In this document: positions 1 to 6,794 of the stretch, piece by piece | How positions within the stretch are numbered: the first letter of the stretch is position 1 | Layout of the letters: the number at the start of each line of letters is the position of its first letter | From: a virus | IMG/VR virus record: IMGVR_UViG_3300031141_000530 | Coordinates: 1-20,975 of that record | Strand: one strand, 5' to 3' | Length of the DNA: 20,975 nucleotides | Translations under genes and position numbers: made by a program | The notes under the pieces: generated by a model | What the model was told of the DNA's origin: nothing | Database searches by the model: none | What the model saw: the letters and a program-made list of their open reading frames with translations, nothing else

Positions 1-2
1 AA

Positions 3-668
3 CCTATTCTTGATGCAGACGGAATGGTTATCAAGTATATCGGCGATGCTTCGATGCACATTCATAATGCTCCAATAGATGATCCACTTCATCCTCATAC
101 TGCTGTTCGTACTGCATTAGATATGATCAAGGCCGTGAAGTCGTTTAATGATCAAGACATCATGCAAGACAGACCTCCTGTAGGAATGGGCGCTGGTGTT
201 AATACTGGATTAGGTTATATCGGAGAGATGGGATCTACTGCAAGGCATTCATATGACATCCTTGGAGACGCTGTATCTACTGCTGCAAGACTTGAGTCTG
301 CATGTAAGTCATATGGTGTACTGCTGATCGTTGGACCAGAGACATACGAGAGAACAAAGAAATCATTCTTCTATCTTAAACTAGATAAACTTGCTGTGAA
401 AGGTAAGACAGTAGGATTGGAGATTTATACTGCATTAGATCTATCATCTAAGATGTTCAGTAGCTCTGTTGATGCTCATGCTGAAATGCACGTTGCTTAT
501 CAAGAGCAAGATTTTGAGATGGCTATTCATTTATGTAAGATGTTACGCGTTAGCTTCTATAGCCAAATGGAAGATTATTATGATATATGGATTGAGCGTT
601 GTAGATATATGATGAAGCAAGACCTCCCAGAAGATTGGGATGGTGTCTTTATAGCAACAACTAAATAG
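3..668 (+). CDS. Class III adenylate cyclase, C-terminal part (5' end outside window)
   Basis: The frame is open to the left edge, so the first ATG (24) is internal. It reads into the second metal-site block (KYIGDA), then GMGAGVNTGLGYIGEMG, then YDILGDAVSTAARLES, the core of the class III nucleotide cyclase domain. Such enzymes convert ATP to cAMP. The adenine-selecting Lys (in KYIGD) and Asp (in YDILG), one metal-binding Asp and the transition-state Arg (AARLE) are present. The usual transition-state Asn is Ser (GDAVS). After the catalytic domain come about 70 helical residues ending in PEDWDGVFIATTK, a tail I know from bacterial membrane cyclases with an N-terminal CHASE2 sensor. That sensor would lie outside the window, so CHASE2 is an inference. 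The next gene starts 9 bases after the stop, so the two are probably co-transcribed. Family assignment is firm; activity is not. Confidence 0.88.
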   Translation, partial: PILDADGMVIKYIGDASMHIHNAPIDDPLHPHTAVRTALDMIKAVKSFNDQDIMQDRPPVGMGAGVNTGLGYIGEMGSTARHSYDILGDAVSTAARLESACKSYGVLLIVGPETYERTKKSFFYLKLDKLAVKGKTVGLEIYTALDLSSKMFSSSVDAHAEMHVAYQEQDFEMAIHLCKMLRVSFYSQMEDYYDIWIERCRYMMKQDLPEDWDGVFIATTK

Positions 669-677
669 GATAATAGC

Positions 678-1001
678 ATGACTAAGAAACTAGCAGCTGA
701 CAGTAAATTAAATGTAGCCGATACTAATGGTGACGGCATCATAACTGATGAGGAACTTGATACTCAGGAACGAATGATACGTCTTGAGAATGAAGATAAG
801 AAAGAAGACGCCCAACGTAATATGGCTTGGTTTGCATTAGGCGGAATGCTATTATATCCATTCGCTGTAGTGATAGCAGTAGTATTTGGTGTAGACAAAG
901 CTGCCACTATCCTTGGAGATATGGCAGGAGTCTACTTTATAGCTGTTGCTGGTATCGTTGCTGCATTCTTTGGTGCTGCTGCATTGAAAGCTAAGAAGTA
1001 A
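678..1001 (+). CDS. Small membrane protein with one EF-hand and two membrane segments
   Basis: This 107-residue protein has a canonical EF-hand calcium loop at residues 15-26 (DTNGDGIITDEE, with acidic or polar ligands at 1, 3, 5 and 12, Gly at 6 and Ile at 8). A charged helical stretch follows (about 28-47), then two hydrophobic segments at about 49-71 and 83-103, and a basic end (KAKK). A good ribosome site (AGGA, 7 bases before the ATG) sits just after the cyclase stop. The topology, soluble EF-hand then a membrane hairpin, would suit a calcium-responsive membrane protein or a holin-like protein. A single EF-hand next to membrane segments also occurs in phage structural or lysis-region proteins. 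I do not recognise the family. Function unknown; the EF-hand and membrane segments are visible, the rest is inference. Confidence 0.8.
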   Translation: MTKKLAADSKLNVADTNGDGIITDEELDTQERMIRLENEDKKEDAQRNMAWFALGGMLLYPFAVVIAVVFGVDKAATILGDMAGVYFIAVAGIVAAFFGAAALKAKK

Positions 1002-1241
1002 CTAAACCTTTTCGTCGTAACTTACAGCCGATGGCATTTCGTAGTCATCATCTGTCTCGTTACGACGAATTATTCCTTCCTCTTCCATTAGTTTAAGTGT
1101 ACCTGATACACCCTCTTCTATACCTGCCCTAAAACTCTCCTGGTTAACAGCTACTTCAATATCAGTTCGAAGGCCTAGTTTGTAGAACCAAATAGCTGTT
1201 ATAGCTATAAGAAATAAACTTAATACGACTAAACTACTCAT
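1002..1241 (-). CDS. Small membrane-anchored hypothetical protein
   Basis: I place the start at the ATG at 1241 (MSSLVVLSLF), with GAGG about 10 bases upstream; a TTG two codons earlier is too close to that site. The 79-residue product has one N-terminal membrane segment (about residues 4-20) followed by a charged, acidic cytoplasmic or periplasmic tail (IEEGVSG, ETDDDYEMP). Its start overlaps the stop of the preceding small gene by 8 bases, which suggests coupled translation. It ends directly against the convergent EF-hand gene, with no base between the two stop codons. I do not recognise the family and assign no function. Confidence 0.7.
   Translation of the reverse strand: MSSLVVLSLFLIAITAIWFYKLGLRTDIEVAVNQESFRAGIEEGVSGTLKLMEEEGIIRRNETDDDYEMPSAVSYDEKV
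1011..1069. repeat. 11-bp inverted repeat at convergent gene ends
   Basis: TTCGTCGTAAC (1011-1021) and GTTACGACGAA (1059-1069) are perfect reverse complements with 37 bases between them. They lie within the last codons of the minus-strand small gene and just past the stop of the plus-strand EF-hand gene. An RNA from either strand could form this long-loop hairpin. There is no clear U-run directly after it, so it is not a standard terminator. It may shape the 3' ends of the two converging transcripts or may be chance. Confidence 0.45.
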
Positions 1242-1392
1242 GGGCAATTTGCCTCGCTAGGCTTTTAATATCAGATAAGATATTATCAATCTCTGGCTGA
1301 GCAAGTACCCCTCTATTCAACATAATATGAGTCATCCTACGATGCATCAAGTCGATTACTTTCTGCAGATCATCTAATGTATGGTATCCCAT
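1234..1392 (-). CDS. Small hypothetical protein, 52 residues
   Basis: Reading leftward from the ATG at 1392 gives a 52-residue frame beginning MGYHTLDDLQKVIDLMHRRM and ending with TAG at 1234-1236. AGGAA lies about 7 bases upstream, in the end of the helicase gene. It fills nearly all of what would otherwise be a gap between the helicase and the next small gene, and its stop overlaps that gene's start. The composition (regular hydrophobic spacing, many charged residues) suggests a small helical soluble protein. I do not recognise it. Confidence 0.7.
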   Translation of the reverse strand: MGYHTLDDLQKVIDLMHRRMTHIMLNRGVLAQPEIDNILSDIKSLARQIAHE

Positions 1393-1400
1393 GGTAGTTC

Positions 1401-2738
1401 CTATTTGAATCCAGTGAATTTATCTGGAAGATTTAATGGATCTTCTTTCTTTGGAGATTCGATTAAACTCTGTGCTCGTTCTTCCACATCGAATAATCTC
1501 ATCTTTGCTCTATCTACTCCAATAACAAATCTCTTATTCAAACCAATATCATTATAACGATTCTTCAATTGCTTAACCATTATCTGATTCAAGCCTTCTA
1601 ATTCCTCATTAGATATCAATGCAAACATTAGGTCTGCTGTTGCTGGTAGACCAAATGATTCAGATGTGTTAGTTAGATCCACATCAGATGAATCAAAACC
1701 TTCACGGTTTACCTGAGTTGCTGTTACAATTGGTACATTAAACTCTACAGCTAATCCACGAATCTCTTCTGCAATAGACTTGATGTATGTGTATGAGTTA
1801 ATAGAACCACCCATACCTTTCATCCTAGCCGATGCACAAATGTTCAGATAATCTATAAAGATAATATCTGGAACCATCTTTCGCTTTAACTTGATCTCAG
1901 ATAACAATGCTCTGAAGTGACCAGTATGTGCTGTTGCAGTTGGATACTCCTTAATGATGATCTTGCCTTGAGTCTTAGTAGATATCTTATTTACCTTATT
2001 GATAAAGTTATCATGTTCTAATGTATCTAGCTTAGCAATATCAACATTCAATAAGTTAGCATCAATACGTTCTGCTATCTTCTCTTCTGCCATCTCACAA
2101 GTAATGTATAATACATTCTTACCCATCGACATAGCTGCTGCTGCCTGATGACACATGAACAAAGACTTACCAACACCAGTACCTGCTAAGATAACAGATA
2201 AAGACTTACGTGGTAATCCACCTTTTGTGATCTGATTAAAGTACGTTAGATCATATGGAATTCTTTCTTCTGTAGCATTATAGAACTCAAATCGACCTTC
2301 TGCATCATCGATATAATCGTGACCAACAGATGAATCAAATGTTACTGCTAATGCTTTTGTTAATAGATCTGGCATTGCATCCTTACTTAATTCTTTATGA
2401 GTACCATTAATGATCTCAATTGAATCCATTACTGCAAGATGCAATGCTCTATCCTGACACCAACCTTCTGTACGATCTACTAACCAATCCTTCTCTACTG
2501 CATCAACGTCTGCTTTTAATAGAGTCTTTGCTTCTTCATAATTACTAGAAGTATCAAGCTCAATCAATAAAGTTTCTGCTGTAGGTAGCTTATTGTATTT
2601 ATTAACAAATTTAACTATATCATCGAACACATTACGAGATACACCCTCGAAGTATTCCCTCTTAATAAAAGGGATTACCATTCGAGTGAATTCTTCATTA
2701 ATGCACAGGTTTCTAATTATCAGCTGTTCCAGATTCAA
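1401..2738 (-). CDS. 41: Replicative DNA helicase, T4 gp41 family (DnaB-like)
   Basis: This is the hexameric 5'-3' helicase that unwinds the phage fork and loads with the primase. With the start chosen here it has 445 residues (T4: 475). The RecA-type core has Walker A GTGVGKS at about 186-192 and Walker B IIFIDYLN at about 293-300, plus the arginine-rich end typical of DnaB proteins. The N-terminal part (EEFTRMVIPFIKREYFE, then KLPTAETLL) matches the helicase N-domain. I choose the TTG at 2738 because GGGAG lies 6 bases upstream and the first residues then line up with T4 gp41; a GTG at 2765 has no clear ribosome site. It overlaps the preceding gene by 26 bases and belongs to the uvsX unit. 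Confidence 0.93.
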   Translation of the reverse strand: MNLEQLIIRNLCINEEFTRMVIPFIKREYFEGVSRNVFDDIVKFVNKYNKLPTAETLLIELDTSSNYEEAKTLLKADVDAVEKDWLVDRTEGWCQDRALHLAVMDSIEIINGTHKELSKDAMPDLLTKALAVTFDSSVGHDYIDDAEGRFEFYNATEERIPYDLTYFNQITKGGLPRKSLSVILAGTGVGKSLFMCHQAAAAMSMGKNVLYITCEMAEEKIAERIDANLLNVDIAKLDTLEHDNFINKVNKISTKTQGKIIIKEYPTATAHTGHFRALLSEIKLKRKMVPDIIFIDYLNICASARMKGMGGSINSYTYIKSIAEEIRGLAVEFNVPIVTATQVNREGFDSSDVDLTNTSESFGLPATADLMFALISNEELEGLNQIMVKQLKNRYNDIGLNKRFVIGVDRAKMRLFDVEERAQSLIESPKKEDPLNLPDKFTGFK

Positions 2739-3027
2739 CTTTATCTCCCATTCTGTATTCACCACTTTCTAATGATGTGTATAATATATCTTCTAATGCT
2801 TCACCAAGGACGTTATGTAGATCATTTCCACTAACATCAACATCCCATGGATTATCTATAACATCGTAGTGGAATGATAACTGTGCTGTACCATCCCCAA
2901 GTTCCTTAGCAGAAACACTACCATACATTGCTGATACTCCAAAGAACTTATTCTCTGAGTCTGTTATACTAACACCCCATCGATCTTCATCTTCCATCGG
3001 AATCATTTCATAGAATTTACTGGTCAA
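2713..3027 (-). CDS. gp40-like head vertex assembly chaperone (by position)
   Basis: The 104-residue protein lies between uvsX and the helicase, exactly where T4 has gene 40 (114 residues, a chaperone needed for assembly of the gp20 portal initiation complex at the membrane). It is acidic, with a probable beta-rich core (WGVSITDSENKFFGV, TAQLSFHYDV) and an acidic C-terminal helix (NVLGEALEDIL). The start is a TTG at 3027, with GGGGAG about 7-8 bases upstream, overlapping the uvsX stop by 11 bases; an ATG at 3006 is the fallback. The assignment rests mainly on synteny and size, and I cannot show residue-level homology by eye. Confidence 0.5.
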   Translation of the reverse strand: MTSKFYEMIPMEDEDRWGVSITDSENKFFGVSAMYGSVSAKELGDGTAQLSFHYDVIDNPWDVDVSGNDLHNVLGEALEDILYTSLESGEYRMGDKVESGTADN

Positions 3028-4063
3028 AGTCGATCTCCCCTTCTAGCATTGGCTTACATGCAATTGTGTAGTAGTTTTTAATGAACTCTTTAAAGTTTGT
3101 TTCTTTAAAGATCGGATCCCAGAAAGAGCCCTTTAACGTTTCTTTCTCACGACACTTATCGCCATACATCTCACCTGAATCTGTATTGACTCGTTGATAC
3201 CAACCATTAGATGGTTTAGCTACATATGATCCTGCTAATGCTAATTGTAACAATCCGCTGTACTTCTCAATACCTCCATCCCACGTTACACTGATTGGAA
3301 TCTTAGACTTCTCTTTAACGAATCGAGACTTCTCTACGTTAATGATAAAGTTATATCCAGCAATCTCTGTACCAACTTTCTCTTGTTGACGACCAATGAT
3401 CCAGATGTTATCTGCAGAGTAATAGATACCAGTACCACCAGATACGATGTTCTTTGGATATAAACCGATCTCCTGATATGTGTGGTTGATAGCTAACATT
3501 GGAATGTCTTTCATAGTCAAGTATGGAGTCACCATACGGAATAGACCTTTCAGAGCTTTTGCTCGTGACATATCAGCTACAGACTTTTCAGACTTAGCAT
3601 CTTCTAATTCTTTCTTAGATGCAAGGTTACCGATAGAATCGACTACGATCATTACCTTATCTTTACGATCCATTCCTTCTAGCTGAGCTACGATATCAAA
3701 CTTCAACTCTTCTACGTTTGCAATTGGAGTATGCAGAACACGAGATGTGTCAATACCAAATGATTCGAAGTATGATGCAGGAGAACCAAACTCAGAGTCA
3801 TAGAACAATATGATACCATCCTTATGAGCTTCCAAGAATGCTGCAGCCATTAGTAATGCGAATGACGTCTTGAAGTGCTTAGATGGTCCAGCCAGTACTG
3901 TCAATCCTGAAGTAACACCACCATCAACATTCCCTGATAATGCGGCATTAATCATAGGAACTGGTGTAGGTGTCACATCAAGATTCTTAAAGATCTTAGA
4001 GTCAACTAATGAATCAGTTGCCTTGATCTTTGAATTACTTTTTAGTTTATCCATTATGGACAT
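3017..4063 (-). CDS. uvsX: Recombinase UvsX (RecA-like strand exchange protein)
   Basis: UvsX forms filaments on single-stranded DNA and drives strand invasion for repair and recombination-dependent replication. The diverged phage Walker A AGPSKHFKTS lies at about 58-67, followed by ILFYDSEFGSPASYFES, VVDSIGNLASKKE, the INHTY block, VSGGTGIYYSA and NVEKSRFVKEKSKIP, all close to T4 UvsX in the same order. Length is 348 (T4: 391); the C-terminal acidic tail is shorter but still ends in acidic residues (EGEIDFDQ). The ATG at 4063 has GAGAG about 8 bases upstream. It is the first gene after the promoter at 4098-4126. Confidence 0.97.
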   Translation of the reverse strand: MSIMDKLKSNSKIKATDSLVDSKIFKNLDVTPTPVPMINAALSGNVDGGVTSGLTVLAGPSKHFKTSFALLMAAAFLEAHKDGIILFYDSEFGSPASYFESFGIDTSRVLHTPIANVEELKFDIVAQLEGMDRKDKVMIVVDSIGNLASKKELEDAKSEKSVADMSRAKALKGLFRMVTPYLTMKDIPMLAINHTYQEIGLYPKNIVSGGTGIYYSADNIWIIGRQQEKVGTEIAGYNFIINVEKSRFVKEKSKIPISVTWDGGIEKYSGLLQLALAGSYVAKPSNGWYQRVNTDSGEMYGDKCREKETLKGSFWDPIFKETNFKEFIKNYYTIACKPMLEGEIDFDQ

Positions 4064-4097
4064 AATGTTCTCTCTCAGTTATTAATTTCTTAGGTAT

Positions 4098-4126
4098 ATT
4101 ATACTATAGTTTAGACTAAATGTAAA
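4098..4126 (-). promoter_or_regulatory. Sigma70-type promoter of the uvsX unit
   Basis: On the minus strand: TTTACA (4126-4121), a 17-base spacer and a perfect TATAAT (4103-4098). The -35 overlaps the last codons of the upstream dehydrogenase gene, and uvsX starts 35 bases beyond the -10. The spacer holds TTTAG-T-CTAAA, an inverted repeat. It should drive uvsX, gp40-like, gp41 and the two small genes. Confidence 0.75.
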
Positions 4127-4928
4127 CAATATTCTGATCTTTTTCTCGTTTAATCGAATCATATTGTGAACGGATCTTGTTGTTAGATTCAATGACTGCG
4201 TCTAAGATTGGTAGATCATACTCCCAGGCCAATGCCTGTATATCTTTAGGGAAGCATGATCCACCAAAGCCAAGTAGTCCATCTGGTCCTGGTACCTGCA
4301 TATGAGAATTACCTAACCGAGGTTCTGCTGCAATAATAGTTTGGAATGCCATCCAATCACCACCATCGAACTTCTCTCTGATACTATTAAAGAATGCTAC
4401 CTTAGTTGCAAGGAATGTATTGATTGTGTACTTGACCCACGATGCAGTAGCAACGTCTGTTATATAAGTGTGACAAGACTTACAGTCAGACATGATATAA
4501 TACAATTCAGATACTCTTTCACATGCAGCATAATTACCACCGAACACTCTGAACTTAGGATTCAAGAAGTCGTGGAGTGCATACTCTTCCCGAAGAAACT
4601 CAGGATTGTATATAACATTCTCAAATAGCTGAAACATGCTATCAATCTGATCTGGTACAATAGTAGACTTGATTACCTTAACTAGGTATTTGTTCCGCTT
4701 ATGTAACTCAGCTAGAACTTCGTCTATGTTACTAGAGTCCATGCACCCATCTACACTCATTGGTGTGGGTACACATATAAAGACTAACATCGGATTCAAA
4801 GCAACCAGATCATCATAGTTGTTTTCTGGATGAGTTGTTGGATCTAGAATGTACTGCTCTGTATTACTAAATGCAGTAGATACTGTCGATCCAACAAACC
4901 CATTACCAATGATTGCAATCCTAGGCAT
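4116..4928 (-). CDS. UDP-glucose 6-dehydrogenase-like protein lacking the C-terminal domain
   Basis: Family enzymes oxidise UDP-glucose to UDP-glucuronate with two NAD+. Visible: Rossmann motif GNGFVGS (8-14), CVPTPMS (52-58), NPEFLREE (108-115), VKYTIN (165-170) and the catalytic block GFGGSCFPKD (220-229) with Cys225. These are the NAD-binding and central domains. Full enzymes have about 390-440 residues; this ends at 270, about 40 residues after the catalytic block, so the usual UDP-binding third domain is missing. The reading frame ends in a normal stop with a promoter directly after it, so this looks like a stable short form, not a frameshift. I start at the second of two ATGs (4928), which overlaps the epimerase stop by 8 bases. 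Substrate is not certain; GDP-mannose dehydrogenase is a relative. Confidence 0.85.
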   Translation of the reverse strand: MPRIAIIGNGFVGSTVSTAFSNTEQYILDPTTHPENNYDDLVALNPMLVFICVPTPMSVDGCMDSSNIDEVLAELHKRNKYLVKVIKSTIVPDQIDSMFQLFENVIYNPEFLREEYALHDFLNPKFRVFGGNYAACERVSELYYIMSDCKSCHTYITDVATASWVKYTINTFLATKVAFFNSIREKFDGGDWMAFQTIIAAEPRLGNSHMQVPGPDGLLGFGGSCFPKDIQALAWEYDLPILDAVIESNNKIRSQYDSIKREKDQNIVYI

Positions 4929-5856
4929 CATATCGGCCACCTGCTTTCTTATACCATTTAACGAACGATTTAATACCAACCTCAATACCTGTATGAGATT
5001 CCCATCCTAATGATGTAAGGATAGAAGTATCTGCTAATGTCATCTTACTTTCATATTTGTTTGCTTTTTCATATTCAATATTAGCTTTAATACCAGTAAC
5101 ATTCTCTATGATATTAACCATTCTTTCATTAGTAATACAACGTCCTGTACCTACGTTAATGATACTTTCTTTAGGTCGCTGATCGAGTACTAATATTAGA
5201 GCATTAATCAAGTCGTCGATATGAGTGAAGTCTCTGATGTACTTACCATTACCACGTAGAGTAACAGTCTCTTCATTCATAATCTGCTGAGTGAACTTCC
5301 ATAAAGCCATATCAGGACGACCCCATTCACCATATACAGTAAAGAACCTCATACCCCAACTCTTAATAGAAGCCTGATCAAATTGAGATTCATTCACATA
5401 CTTAGACATTGCGTACGGATTAGGTGGCGGATTGAGTACCATGTTCTCTTTGTATGGCTTAGCCGTTGAACATTTGTTCGATGAATATACAGATGACGAT
5501 GATGCATATATTACAGGAATGTTATGTAGAGTAGCGCCATCGATAATGTTCTGAGTACCTACAATGTTATTCATGTAGTATCCAGCAGGCTGTTCAAGTG
5601 AATGCATCACATCAGCATTTGCTGCTAGATGGAAGATAAAGTCAAACATAGAGAAGTCAATACGATCACAGTTGTGTGTGATATCAACTTCCCGTTGGAA
5701 TACTCCTGCTTCTTCTAACAAATCAAATCGCTTGGATCTAATTGCAGAACCATTAATGTCACGATCAACACCTACTACTGTATGTCCTCTGTATGCAAGT
5801 TCAGAACTAACATGATATCCAATGAAGCCAGCTGCTCCAGTTACTAATATTTTCAT
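4921..5856 (-). CDS. NAD-dependent sugar-nucleotide epimerase/dehydratase
   Basis: An extended short-chain dehydrogenase of 311 residues, the normal length. It has the NAD motif GAAGFIG (7-13), FHLAANADV (75-83), the serine-rich strand ASSSSVY (118-124), the catalytic pair YxxxK (Y148, K152 in NPYAMSK) and RDFTHIDDL, all typical of UDP-glucose or UDP-glucuronate 4-epimerases. Next to the dehydrogenase it would fit UDP-glucose to UDP-glucuronate to UDP-galacturonate, but that pathway is inferred from neighbours. Its ATG overlaps the stop of the primase-like gene (ATGA). The sugar could serve host surface modification or phage glycosylation. Confidence 0.9.
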   Translation of the reverse strand: MKILVTGAAGFIGYHVSSELAYRGHTVVGVDRDINGSAIRSKRFDLLEEAGVFQREVDITHNCDRIDFSMFDFIFHLAANADVMHSLEQPAGYYMNNIVGTQNIIDGATLHNIPVIYASSSSVYSSNKCSTAKPYKENMVLNPPPNPYAMSKYVNESQFDQASIKSWGMRFFTVYGEWGRPDMALWKFTQQIMNEETVTLRGNGKYIRDFTHIDDLINALILVLDQRPKESIINVGTGRCITNERMVNIIENVTGIKANIEYEKANKYESKMTLADTSILTSLGWESHTGIEVGIKSFVKWYKKAGGRYDA

Positions 5857-6791
5857 ATAACACCTATATTTTTGTATGCGTATTCAATAGCTCTATCAGC
5901 TTCAATCTCGAAAGGTCTTTCCCCATACCAATCCCCATTGGCTCTATCTATCTCTCTACACAATGTAGCGATCTCTGCAGACGTTATAGGATACTTATGA
6001 TACAAAGCAGACGATGCTGTCGATACCATAATCTTGTACATCATATGATACCATCCGCCTTCAGATATAACAGCGTACTGCATCACCATCTTCTTATTAA
6101 CAAATGGACAGTCTTTAAAGCTACTCCACTTGAATGTCTTATTATTCATCTCATCTTTCTTACGTGCAATCAATGTCTTCTGAATAGATTCTGGAAGACG
6201 ATCAAAGAATGTCTCTCCTCGATCTACCCATGGATATTGTTCCATCAATTCTTCTGGTTCAATACGCTTACCTTTATTCTCTATAAAGAAGTTATACGCA
6301 TCAGGATACACTGCAGGAACGTAATACATACGACTCATGTCTTTAGTTTGTGGATCTCCATCCTCACCAAAGTTCTTATTGATTGCATACCAGAACCCTT
6401 TAATTTGCTTCTTAGAAACAATATCTGTCAGAGGAAACACTACACGAAACTTAGGATGTTCTTCTGTTGAAGATGCTGTAGAGTAACAAACATACTCATA
6501 GTCTTTATATTTAAGTAATGCTTCTTCGAAAGTACCTTCATATTGATCAACATCTAATGCAGCCCACATACCCCAATAATCTACATTGACATTAGATCGT
6601 GTAGTGCCTTCAGAGTACACAGCAGGCGATATAAGACTAGATCCTGGTTTAAATTCACCCTGTTTGGGTTTATAGCCAGGCTGCTTAGAGAGGTGTTTTA
6701 ACACCGTAACAAACGACAGCCAGTTAGGAACCGCCAATTTGTTATTAGTCTTATTATCTCTCGTGTATTTAAATATTGTTAATTCTATCAT
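5853..6791 (-). CDS. Archaeo-eukaryotic-type primase/Prim-Pol-like protein
   Basis: The 312-residue protein shows the catalytic pattern of this superfamily: an aspartate pair ALDVD (D80, D82), then YSTASSTEEHPKFRVVFPL (about 103-121) where H112 and R116 occupy the usual histidine/arginine positions, then DPQTKDMSRMYYVPA (about 146-160), the DP..KD.sR...lPA block of phage and plasmid replicases with this fold. Such enzymes make primers or copy DNA. It lies between gp43 and the sugar genes, 3 bases after the polymerase, where a primase would make sense. The C-terminal half (about 200-312) is helical and not recognised. T4 gp61 is a different fold (TOPRIM) and is not seen in this window. Family is likely; primase activity is inferred. 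Confidence 0.72.
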   Translation of the reverse strand: MIELTIFKYTRDNKTNNKLAVPNWLSFVTVLKHLSKQPGYKPKQGEFKPGSSLISPAVYSEGTTRSNVNVDYWGMWAALDVDQYEGTFEEALLKYKDYEYVCYSTASSTEEHPKFRVVFPLTDIVSKKQIKGFWYAINKNFGEDGDPQTKDMSRMYYVPAVYPDAYNFFIENKGKRIEPEELMEQYPWVDRGETFFDRLPESIQKTLIARKKDEMNNKTFKWSSFKDCPFVNKKMVMQYAVISEGGWYHMMYKIMVSTASSALYHKYPITSAEIATLCREIDRANGDWYGERPFEIEADRAIEYAYKNIGVI

Positions 6792-6794
6792 ATA

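Noticed and set aside
3-1001. A Pycsar-type defence module (cyclase plus membrane effector)
   Set aside because: The cyclase keeps the Lys and Asp that select ATP, and the membrane protein has an EF-hand but no cyclic-nucleotide binding domain.
3480-4085. Plus-strand open frames opposite uvsX, and similar ones opposite gp43, gp46, gp47 and uvsW
   Set aside because: They lie wholly inside well-identified minus-strand genes, have no ribosome sites in keeping with the others and show no recognisable protein pattern.
4116-4928. Dehydrogenase as a broken pseudogene
   Set aside because: All catalytic motifs are intact, the frame is clean and its stop is followed by a functional-looking promoter, so a short but working form is more likely than decay.
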